DNA of 64,000 bases from Talpa occidentalis (lineage: Eukaryota > Chordata > Mammalia > Eulipotyphla > Talpidae): positions 149,362,149 through 149,426,148 of the forward strand of contig NW_023603184.1 of assembly GCF_014898055.3 (NCBI RefSeq), written 5' to 3'. Positions 54,756 through 64,000 of this stretch are shown one piece after another; the stretch's first letter is position 1, and every line of letters starts with the position of its first letter. The notes under the pieces were generated by a model. The model saw only the letters and a list, made by a program, of their open reading frames with translations, made no database searches and was not told where the DNA came from. Position numbers and translations under genes: made by a program.

Positions 54756-57734
54756 CGGTTGCCCCCGGGGATTCCCCTGCGCCCTTCGCAGCCACATGCT
54801 CTGGAGGCAGGGGAGTGTCCCAGCCCGGGTTCAGGCGAAGGCATCCCCACCCGGGCGCCCGCGGGGCATGTGTGGGGCCTGCAGAGGCTCTTCACTGCTG
54901 GCCCTCATTCCTGATTCCAGCCGCCTTTGAAAAAGGTTAAATAAGCTCTGCTGGGCTCTGAGGAGCTTAAACTAGAGGAGAGGAGACCTGGCACAGCCGC
55001 TCAGGCCCCGCCGCCGCTGCTCGTGTGCCCCCCACGCCCCTGCCTCTCATCCTCACACTCAGCACCGGGAATGTCCTCCGGTAGCCTTCCCCTGGCCCCC
55101 GCCAGTCAGGTGGGCAGTTCCAGGCTTGCAGGGAAGAGAAGACCCTGAATCACTTCTGACAGGTGGCAAAGGGCTAGGCAGGCCTGGGGTTCCTGCCTCT
55201 CCAGGTTTGAAGGATCTGCAGGAGGGCACCCGGGCAGAGGGTCTCACTGCCGATGGGCACCACGGGAAATAAACCTCTGGTCCTCCCTCGAACCCAACCC
55301 TGGTGCCTGGGCTTGGGGGGCTGCGGGCATCAGCCTCCTCTCATCCCGGCCTGCCCTGCGGTCACCCGGGCCCTGCTGGCAGCTACCAGCCTTGCTGGCC
55401 ATTGGTGGGTCCGGGTGAGTCCTGGTTCTCGGACCTGCGGCCCGTGCTTTCCCGTAAGTGCCCAGACTCGGCCTCCGGGGAACTGTGGGGTTTCAGCCTC
55501 CTCCCTGCCGTCCCTCTGCATCTCAGAGGCGGTGTCCGCGCGCAGACAGCATCTCTTCCCTTGTCCCTAACGGCCAGGCCACGTCCAAGCTCCCCTCTCT
55601 TCTCGCCCGCCTACCTGCGGCTGACCTGCCTTCCACCTGCCGGCGCACCCGTCCTGGTTCGTCCGTCCCTGCGGGAGGCTCTGCCCATCCTGCCGGGTCC
55701 TCCCCGGGGCGCTGGCCGGGGGCGCGTGGTGCGAGGCTTGGGTTCTCTTCTGATGTTTTCTGGCCCGGGGCTCGGGGTCCGTGGGGGACTGGGGCCGGCA
55801 GCGGGAGCGGCTGTCCCCAAAGCCAGGCTCTTCTCGGGCTGGTGCGGCGCGGAGCCGCCGGGAGTGCCGGAGCCGCTGGCAGCCCATCGGCGCGTGCCCT
55901 GGCTGGGGGGAGGGCAGCGGTCGCCTGTTTGTCTGAAAGGAAGAGGGACGGTAGAAGCATTGATGGCTTGGATTTGTGAGATTTGCCAAAGCAAAGAGAA
56001 AGGTGGTTTTTTTAAGGGAAACCAACCATGGAAAGAACCCCCCCCCCAGCAGCGAGGGCTGTGCAGGGGAGGGCTGTACGTGGCCGCCCCGGGGGTTCCT
56101 GCACCCGGCTTCCTGCCTCTGGGCGCCGCTTCCCGCTGAGTGAGTGCAGCTCAGCCTGGGGGCCCCCTCCTGCCTCAGGCGCGGGGCTCTCCCCCCCCAT
56201 CTGCTTTGGAGCCCTGGCTCCGTGGACGGCTCTTCACCCCGAGCCTGCCTCCTCGCCCCCCATCCTAGGATGCGGCCCACACCGGCCTGCTGCCCAGCGT
56301 GGCCTGGCCCCTGCTGTCCAGGGCGGACTCTAGCCCTGTCCACACAAGAGTTTCCTGGAACAACTTAGTGTTGTTTATAGACAGAAAAACTAATACCTGC
56401 TGGTTTGTTTCAAACAGATTTTCAACAAATTTGTCCCTTAATGGAAAGACATGCTCACCTCCCAGTCCGGCTCCTGCGGCCAGACACTGGGCGACCCACT
56501 GGGCAGGTGGCCCCTGGGCAGGCTGGTCTCTGAGGCTGACCCTCGCTCCCCGGGGGCGGGCTGCAGCCCGTGTGTCCTCCAGCGCCTCTTCCCTCTGCTG
56601 GGGGCTGTCAGGCCGCTGCCTGTGTCCCCTTCAGGATAAACCCATGGAGGGAGCAAGTCTCAGGGAGCAGAGAAGGGGACCCTTCAGGCCCTGGGCTGTG
56701 AGGCTCTGAAGGGCTGGGGGCCCCGGGAAGGCCCCTCATTTCCATGCATAGAAACGAGGTTTCCCAGAATGGCCATATCTGCTGCAGGGTGGGGGCGCCC
56801 ATCTGGGGGGCTGCAGCTCCAGGGCCCCCTCCTGATGTCCTCTGCAGTGGCTGCTGGAAATTCACCTCCACCCAGTCTCCAGAGGCTCAGGCCTCAGCCG
56901 CTAAGTGGAGCTAAAGTCCCAGTTCATCGTCTCCTGTTGGAGATGTCAAAACATGGGGCAGCCCACGAGCCCCTGCTGGGAAAACCCGGCCCCAGGAGGC
57001 TTGCCAGCGCGGGTGTCTGCTGGAAGCTGTGGGTGCAGCACCAGGACCTGGGAGCGCAGATGGAGGCTGCCTTATTTTCCGGGTTCCCCCAGGTACCTCC
57101 TATTTAGTACTCTGGTCCGCTGCCCCAGGGCTGCCCTTTTCTTGGGACCATGCAGTGCCAGCAGGCCAGTACTGACCAGGTAACTAATAAGCAGCGGCCC
57201 CAAGCAAGGGAGACCTGAGGCGTTGCTCTGGGGGTTGTCTGGCTGTAGGGTCTTCTCCCTGGCCCCAGGGGCAGGTGGCCCTGCAGGCTTCCCTCCAGAG
57301 TGGTGAGACCCCGCCCATCCACCCCACCCCCACCAGCCCAGCTCTGCAGCCCCTGCCCTTGCAGGCATCTGTCAGCAGGGGGCGCTGTGACTCTCTCTAG
57401 CTGCTGGGCCCCAAGTGCAGTCACAGTTCGAGAATGTTTTTGGTCTGTAATTTTTGGAATTTCAGGAAACACCCTCACATTTAACTCTGTGTAAACTGCA
57501 AGGGAAACAACCTTGAGCCGCAGAGTCATCAGCCAGATGCTGGGAAGCTCCCATCCCCTCCCCGCTTCCCTTCGTGAGACATCGGGCAGCTTCTGCAGTC
57601 CTGGACCTCAGATCTGGGAGCCCGAGAGCCCCGGCTCAACCCCCGCTTTGCAGGGGGCAGAGGCCGGCTAGCTGCAGAGCAGAGGCTGGGGCTCAGATCT
57701 CTCTCGGCTGCGTCGTTTTACCTGCTCTGGAAAC

Positions 57735-57870
57735 GTGATGCTTAGAAGCTGGCGATTACATTTTCAAATTTGGTAGTGAACAAAAACGCGCCTTTGTAGT
57801 GTCAATAAAACATGAGTGATTTCATCCCCGAGGGCTGTATTTTAATCAGGGTGTAAACCATTCCGGACAA
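57735..57870. promoter_or_regulatory. AT-rich patch, possible regulatory DNA
   Basis: Contains GATTACATTTTCAAATTTGG, TCAATAAAACATGAGTGATT and GTATTTTAATCAGG in GC-rich surroundings. Composition-based call only. Confidence 0.3.
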
Positions 57871-58733
57871 CGGTCTGGTAGACGCTCACTCCCGCAGGCT
57901 GTTCCCGGCGGGGTAGAATATATGACTTGCAGGACTTGGGCCCCGGTTACAGGGCAGCCTCGGCGCAGGGCCTTGGTGTTGCGAGTCAGCCAGCCGCCGC
58001 CAGGGCCGGGGCGCGCTCACGGGGACTGTTCTCCCCTGGCTGTCGCGACGGAGAAGAGACATGAGAAAACCACACGCTGGCTTCAGAGGCCGTTTAGGCC
58101 CGTAGTAAGCTGCACTCCGTGAAGACACGCTCCGTGTGCGAAGCCCCTGGGCCAGCAGCGCACACATGCAGGAGGAGAGCGCGTCCTCCTTTGGAATGGG
58201 GACGACAAAATGGAGATGAAGTGGCCCTCGGTGGTGAGAGGGACCCACGTGCCCCCACCTTCTTGCTGTCCGTTCACAGAGAAGACCCGAAAGTCGGCAG
58301 CAGACTGGCTGTCTCCTTGCAGGGTGGGACCCTCATCAGTTTGTCGTTTGTGCCTCCGGAGCCCACCGGGAGCCCCGCTGTCCTGGGCTCGGGTTGAAGC
58401 CCCCCTCCTGGTGGCGAGGCGGTGGGCGTGGGCCTCTCCCGACCCCGGGCCGGGCGCTGGGTGCTGTGTGGGCCGCGGTGCTGCCAGCGCCCCGCCTGCC
58501 GCTGCCGACGGCTTCAGACTCTCCTTCACGGCGCTGGAGAGGCGAGGGGCCGTGGCACACCCAGGCCGGGAATGGCAGCGCCGCCCGTGGGGGTTTCTCG
58601 CTCAGCTCACCTTAGCTCACTGGCCGCATGGCCCGTCCCCAAGCAGGTGTCCCTTCGCCTGCCGGCGACAGGCTGTGCCGTGGCTGATGGCGCCACCTGC
58701 TGGGAACTCCGGTTTCCCCGACTAAGCCCCCGG

Positions 58734-59170
58734 TGCAGCGGCAGGAGGGCACGGAGCGGGATCTCTATGACCGAGCAGACCGGGTAAAGGAGGAGAGAGT
58801 CCTGGAGCCCTCGGTGGCTTTTCAGGCTTTTATTGGGATTTACCAGGTACACGGCAGGCAGGGGTGCTGGGGGGCCCAGAGGCTGGCAGGCCTCCCAGCC
58901 CCCAGCAAGTCTTCACTCTGTCTGGGCTCTCCGGCCTTCTCTGGTGGTCTCTGCTTCTCTCGTGGTTCTGCTTCTCTGCTCTCGTGGTTCTCTGGTGTCC
59001 CCATGACGCCGCCCTTATAAGCCCAGTCTTAGCCCAGGTGCACCCACTTGCGCATGCCCACACCCCACTCCAGGGGCCGCCATCAGGCATGCGTTCAGGA
59101 CCACAGGGATCCATCATCCATCCTGATGGCGGGAGGGCAGAGAAGCCTGATCTCATTTCCTTGCCCCACA
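58734..59170 (-). mobile_element. Solo LTR, family copy in intron 6
   Basis: A 437-bp member of the same LTR family on the minus strand, with TG...CA ends, CTTATAAG and AATAAA motifs. It is flanked by a perfect 5-bp duplication, CCCGG (58729-58733 and 59171-59175). It is the fourth independent insertion of the family in the window and again antisense to AGAP1. Confidence 0.9.
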
Positions 59171-60987
59171 CCCGGGTTCCGCAGGGACAGCAGCTGCAGA
59201 CACTACGCCCCGCAGCCCCCCACGCACCCTGACAGTCGCAGTTGTGATGCTGCCCTGTAACCCAGACGCCGCCCCGATGGGCGGACGGACAGGTGGGCTG
59301 GCTCACGGCTCTCTCATCCTGCGTGGGGACCCCGTGGCCCGCCGCCTGCATTTACCCAGCGGTGGGGCTGCCTACGTGACCGCCTTGCGGGGATTCCTAA
59401 CACCTGCGGTTCGCTTGGAGGCCTTCAAAAGACAGTCCTACCAGAAAAGCAGTGAGGAGCCTCGAGGGCGGCACCACCCGAGGATACCGGGGTCTTCCCT
59501 TCAGTGGAGAAGTCGCTGGAGCCCGAGCGGGGAGCGGAGGAAGCTGGTGCCCCAGTGTAGTGGCCTGGTCACCTCTGCCCCCAGGTCACAGAGTCCTCTG
59601 GGCTTTCTGTCCCTGGCCACCCGCAAAGGTGCCACAGAGGATCCCCGTGGGTGGGAAGCGCCGGGTCCTCTCTGACCCCCCTCCCTGGCCTGGAGGCAGA
59701 TGAACCCCAACCCTTTGTATCCGTCTAAATAGTAGCGCTGACGCGTGTCTTCGTACCAGACAGCGCTGGAGGCTGTCGTGTGAGAGTTGCTTTCTGCCTG
59801 GCCCGCCTGGCAGGGCCGCCCTTTTGTGCCTTCTGACCCTAGCCCTGACTGCCTTCTTGTCCTCACACCCGAAATACAAGCAAGCCCTTCCTGAGAAAAC
59901 CACCGGAAACCACTGAAGAGATTTTTTCCTGTTTGCAGACGATTTCCTCGTCACCTCACCTGTGGTCGCGTCTCGAGGGCCCTGGCGGTCGTGACGGGCC
60001 CCAGGGGTGGCAGTCGCTGGTCCCTCCTGGACAGAGGCGGCGGCCTCGGGCTTGCCCGCCTTGATGCGCTGCTGGCCGCGGTCGGATTTCCAGAGCGGGC
60101 GCTCCTTGGTAGTGAGCCTGGGCACTCAAGGGAAGGAATCGACGCCTTTCCCCCGGGGCCGGGCTCTAGTGACCAGCCCTCGCGCGGAGAGCTGTCACCT
60201 GCGCCCGGGTCCCCTGTCCTCCGGCGAGAGCTTCTCCCACCCAGGTCCTGGGTCACCGCCATGCCAGCCGCTTCTCCCCAGGTGCCCCCCGCCCCGGGCT
60301 CCCTTCTGACCTTGAAGTTGTTCACCCAGACTCAGTGTGGATTTGGGCACAAGTAGGCTCATGGGGAGATACGAACCAGCGCTCGAAAGCTCCAAATGGG
60401 ATCACCTGAGAATCGCTGATGGTGAGCGGCCAGGGAGTGCGAGACCCAGCTCCACGTGGAGAACCCGCCCGAGCCCAGGCCAGCCGGCTTCGTGCAGCCG
60501 TTGAAACGAGCCAGGGCTGCGGTTCCCTGCCCTTGATCTTTGTGGCAGCCCTGGGATTCCACCCAGAGCTTGCAGGTGAACTTATTTCCGTGTTTTCAGT
60601 GAAGTCTCAGGGTCGAAAACAGGTGTAGTTCTAAGTAACTACCTGCCACTTTCCTCCTGGGGCGAGTTCAGACGAGAGTGGCATGTGTGCAGCTAGAGAA
60701 GTCCCGGGGGCTGTGGGCGCCCCCTCCCCGTCCACCCACTCCCGGGCCGGCCGCAGGGCCCAGCGGGAGGCCGCGGGTTCCATGTGACCGTGTCAGCCCG
60801 AGGACATTCGAGCTGCCTCCTGAGAGTCAAATTTGTCTTTTCACGGAAAGGATTTCCTTCCTGTAAATTCTGCGGAGGCAGTTCAAGGAGCGATGTAAGT
60901 AAGAAGTGGAAGTGGATTGGATGAGAAGGGGGAGGGTGACGTGGATCCATTACCTGCAACCCCACCCGCTCCCCCAGCAGACCAGGT

Positions 60988-61150
60988 GGACCAAGAGATG
61001 TGGTCCGTGCAGCCCATGGAACATTACGCAGCCGTAAGAAAGGACGAGGCGCGGCCATTTTCAACACAATGGAGGGAATTTGAAAAAATCATTTGCCACA
61101 AAGCAGGTCAGAGCAATAAAAACAAGTACTGGACATTCAGTTTGACGATG
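60988..61150 (+). mobile_element. L1 3'-end fragment (older)
   Basis: Resembles the LINE-1 ORF2/3'UTR junction on the + strand: a GGAACATTACGCAGCCGTAAG segment matching the common GGAATATTAYTCAGCCATAAA, then CCATTTTCAACACAATGGAGG and a decayed AAGTACTGGACATTCAG. It is diverged and truncated at both ends. Confidence 0.65.
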
Positions 61151-61799
61151 AAAAATGCCTTCAAGAACTGCTGGACACCAGCAAGCATCCTGAGGACGCA
61201 GAGGTTGGTGGGGGGACCGGGGTGGTGGGGGGTGTAGGAGAAAGATCCAGGAGGAGGTGGTGCAGACGAGGAAACCAGATGGGCATTGGTGATGCAAGGC
61301 TGGCGGGACGGCCGCATCAGCCAGGTCCAGTCGGGTGTGGGTGGAGTGGGGCTGACCTTGCCACATGCCCAGGAGCAGGCCCTGACCTGTAAGTCCTGCA
61401 GCTTCTCCGGGCCCACAGAGCGTGCCCTCATTGGAGGCCCTATGACTGGGCTTCTGGCGAAGATGCCATCTTACCACGGGGGATGAAAACCACTTTGTAC
61501 AGTTGAGTACAGTTGTACACAAAGCAAGAGGCACCCCCTTGCAGGGTCACTGCGGTGCCACATGGCACTGGGTGATGTGCATGTCCCTCATCTCCCCCAC
61601 CAGGGGGCCTCCATCCCCTCAAAGGGAAGCTCGCTGACTGGTGGCACTGGGTGGACCAGCCCCTCCTCCCTCCGCCTCTCAATGCCCCCGCCCTTGTGCC
61701 TGTGCTTTGCTCCCTTAAGTTTCTCTGGGGAGTCCAGGGGTGAGGAGCCTGACTTCTGTGTCTTAAATGCTACTCCCTGCAGTTAGTCAAGAAGTCAGT

Positions 61800-61940
61800 C
61801 TCTGGAATACTATTCAGCCATCAAAAATGACAAACCATTTGTGGCTGTGTGGATGCAGCTCGAAGGGATGATGCCAAGTGACATAAGCCAGAAGGAGAAT
61901 GATAAATATCAGGTGGTTCTAGGCAGAATATACAGAAACC
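61800..61940 (+). mobile_element. L1 3'-end fragment (younger)
   Basis: GGAATACTATTCAGCCATCA, then TGTGTGGATGCAGCTCGAAGG, AGTGACATAAGCCAGAAGGA and GATAAATATCAGG closely follow the LINE-1 3' end on the + strand. It represents the same part of L1 as 60988-61150 but is less decayed. Confidence 0.75.
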
Positions 61941-62349
61941 ACCCAGAAGGTCAGAGACAAACCTTGAAAGCTGACCACAGATCTGAGACAGCCAGGGGTG
62001 GGGGTGGGGGTGGGAGGCACACACTGGACCATGACTAAGGCTACTAGACGGGGGCGGCAGGAAGTGGGCAGTGGGGAGAGGGGTCTAATGCGGGGGGCCC
62101 CTTTCCCCTTTGCCCCGGCCCCATTCTCGGATTGGAAGCCCGACTCCGGCTGCCAGCTGCCTCCCACCTGGGCGAGGTGCCGGGGCTCCTGCTGGCCCCC
62201 AGGCTCCAGGGCAGCGTGCCCCCCGCAGAGGACGAGGGCTCCGTGCCTGTGCCAGAGCCCAGGGAGCAGCCCCACCCCCCCACCCCCGTGGTAGTCACGG
62301 CACGGGGACCCCTCTCCGCGTGAGGCTGCCCTGCCCTCCGCCACAGTCA

Positions 62350-62395
62350 CACCATGTCAGGCAGCTACAGGTGAGGACACTGATGCACAGGGCGG
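62350..62395 (-). repeat. Possible MIR relic
   Basis: CAGCTACAGGTGAGGACACTG followed by ATGCACAGGG resembles the reverse complement of the MIR core (ACAGATGAGGAAACTGAGGC). Short and uncertain. Confidence 0.3.
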
Positions 62396-62805
62396 CGGGG
62401 TCCCCGTCACGACCGAGGCCCCCAGGGAAGGCTGCGGCACAGGTGGCCCCGGCGGCCTGTCACTGCTCCTGCCCCATCCACCTGCCCCTTGCTGGGCCAG
62501 CGGTGAGTCTTCACCGCAAACCTGGTCGTCAGCCCTGAGCAGAGATCCTCAGTGGCTCGGGAAGTGGCCCCGGGAGGTGGTGGGGGTGACGTTGGGGCTG
62601 GGGCTTGTCTCGCGGCTTTGCTGCGGTGGGCGTCACTCGCCCTCCGGCCCCCTGTGGTTCTCCCAGGCTGCTGTCCACTCGGCATCTCCTCAACTTCGGG
62701 CTTTTCTGGAAACCCTTTGTGATGAGTAGTGTTGCTTTTCCTGCCCCGTGAGTGAACGTTCTCTTCACAGCCCACTGGCGCGAGTTGAGCCTACACTGGC
62801 TGCCC

Positions 62806-62896
62806 TGGGATGGTGCCCTGGGACGGTGCCCTGGGATGGTGCCCTGGGATGGTGCCCTGGGACGGTGCCCTGGGACAGTGCCCTGGGCCGGTCAGG
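62806..62896 (+). repeat. 13-bp minisatellite, six full units and a decayed seventh
   Basis: TGGGATGGTGCCC / TGGGACGGTGCCC units run at 62806, 62819, 62832, 62845, 62858 and 62871; the sixth reads TGGGACAGTGCCC and a seventh, TGGGCCGGTCAGG, has decayed. Unit variants differ mainly by a C/T transition in a CpG. Confidence 0.95.
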
Positions 62897-63589
62897 CTCG
62901 GCCCTCGCAGGCCAAGTGGCCAGTGTCTCGGCCGCACAGTGACAGCAGCGGCCAGAAGGTGGCAGCACTGCCACGGCCAGAAGCAGTGGCCCAGCTGGGC
63001 GGTGGAGCTGGTGCCCTGATGGGCCACATACATTTCAGGGTGAAAGACAATTATTAAATCAGGTGTAAAGCGATGTGGCAGGAAGCCGCCAGGTCAGTGA
63101 CCGCGCAGCACCTGAACTCCGGTCCCTGGGGGCTGCTTGTACCAGAGGGCAAAGGGTCCCCGTATCCGCCGAGTGCAGTTTGCAGTTTGTGCCCGAGAGC
63201 ATCACGGGCTACCGTCTGCTTCTAGAAAACTTGGTAACACACCACACACAGACCCAGAAAACCGCCTGGAGAACACGGGGCTCAGACCGTGCTGGGGGGG
63301 ATGGCCTCACCTCTGCCATCTCTGGATGCGGGCGCGCCCCATTTTATTCCAAGAAGACGGTTGTTTTATCCTCCTACTGTACATTTTTTACCGCTTCAAA
63401 AATGAAGCTGAAGAATTTAGGTCTAAGAAAATGAATAGCTACAGGTAACCGCAGAAGATATTATTGGCAGATGCAGCAAAAAATAGATTTCCCCAGAAAA
63501 TTGGATTTTGCACATAAAACTTAGCAATACTAATAAAGACAGGTCATTATCAGTTTTAAGCCAAATAAGCAAACTCAAAGAGATCTGCT

Positions 63590-63960
63590 GTCAGTGTGAT
63601 TCTCGGCGCCTTTGTGTTTTTTTGAGCCGTGTAAATCAGCTTTAGTGTGGCAGGCAGGCGCACCCCGGGCCCACTCGCGCGCCCGCCCTTGCAGCGGGGA
63701 GAGGCGCGGGCCCGGTAATTTACAGTCTGGGCTAAGGTATGTTTATATTTAAGCTGTGCAGTGGTGTAGCTAATGAGAAAGAGGAGAAATTTATGGTCCT
63801 GGGTGATTGATAGGATTACTGCCTTGGCATTAATTGAAATCTGAGGGCTCACAGCTGTGGGCTTAAGTTGGGGGGAAAAATGACTTGAGGTGCAAGAAAA
63901 CTTTTAGATTGGCTTCGGAACATTCTCAAGATGATTTTCCTGCTGACGGCGGGGTTGGCG
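63590..63960. promoter_or_regulatory. AT-rich block at the window end, candidate conserved enhancer
   Basis: Contains GGTAATTTACAG, TAGCTAATGAG, GGTGATTGATAGGATTA (PBX/HOX-like TGATTGAT plus a GATTA core) and GCATTAATTGAAATC in about 130 bases, with an AT-rich 3' half. No open frame or repeat signature. AGAP1 introns are known to host developmental enhancers such as HACNS1; I have no evidence that this block is that element. Confidence 0.45.
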
Positions 63961-64000
63961 GGAGAAGCAGCTGCTCGCGGGGCTCGGGCGAGCACACGCT

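Larger units (their letters stand above)
54385..64000 (+). other. AGAP1: AGAP1 intron 6 (partial, runs out of the window)
   Basis: Starts at GTAAAT within the minisatellite. It contains no further AGAP1 exon that I can recognise. It holds a solo LTR at 58734-59170, two L1 3' fragments, a 13-bp minisatellite at 62806-62896 and AT-rich candidate regulatory blocks. The remainder is GC-rich unique sequence. Confidence 0.8.

Noticed and set aside
54057..54895. Long minus-strand frames with repeated QAPGIYCPGAP / RHQAF-type units, resembling a repeat protein
   Set aside because: They are the antisense translation of the 71-bp minisatellite; the unit has no stop in several frames, so the openness comes from the repeat.
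63137..63448. Possible extra exon ending in GCTACAG|GTAACC near 63447
   Set aside because: No convincing acceptor, no similarity to AGAP1, and the encoded sequence shows no domain.
1..64000. CRISPR arrays, operons, phage or bacterial mobile systems
   Set aside because: The exon-intron gene, CpG island, SINEs, L1 and LTRs show this is mammalian nuclear DNA; no regular spaced repeat array of CRISPR type is present.

Overview
This is mammalian nuclear DNA. It holds the 5' half of one large protein-coding gene on the + strand, AGAP1 (formerly CENTG2), which encodes an Arf GTPase-activating protein with a GTP-binding-like domain, PH domain, ArfGAP domain and ankyrin repeats. Six coding exons with GT-AG boundaries and matching codon phases are visible at 4056-5025, 27581-27639, 33384-33471, 50013-50098, 51278-51419 and 54250-54384. 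Together they encode a long low-complexity N-terminus followed by nearly all of the GTP-binding-like domain. The PH, ArfGAP and ankyrin exons must lie beyond position 64000. The rest is intron plus about 3 kb of upstream flank. The tRNA-derived SINEs, L1 3' ends and LTR elements suggest a placental mammal, plausibly laurasiatherian (bat, carnivore relative or similar); I cannot fix the species.

Layout: 1-3379 is upstream flank with no gene I recognise. 3380-5260 is a strong CpG island holding the first coding exon of the long AGAP1 form, whose N-terminus resembles that of AGAP2/PIKE-L. Intron 1 (5026-27580) is GC-rich, broken by AT-rich islands that look like conserved regulatory DNA; it also has one full SINE with target-site duplications and a perfect 95-bp direct repeat. 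Intron 2 holds two separate solo LTRs 48 bp apart. Intron 3 holds a candidate 12-nt in-frame microexon, a (CT)20(CA)20 microsatellite and a short LTR-flanked provirus. Intron 5 holds a nested pair of SINEs. Intron 6 begins inside a 71-bp minisatellite whose first unit contains the exon 6 splice donor, and later holds another solo LTR, two L1 3' ends and an AT-rich homeodomain-site-rich block at the window's end.

The exons form one transcription unit. The most notable features are (i) the candidate microexon at 34096-34107, which would add four residues to the switch I region of the GTP-binding-like domain; (ii) the minisatellite at 54380-54755, which has multiplied the exon 6 5' splice site; (iii) an LTR family with four independent insertions, all antisense to AGAP1 and each with a perfect 5-bp target-site duplication, one being a roughly 2-kb internally deleted provirus with a tRNA-Ser-like primer site; and (iv) the PIKE-L-like alternative first exon.
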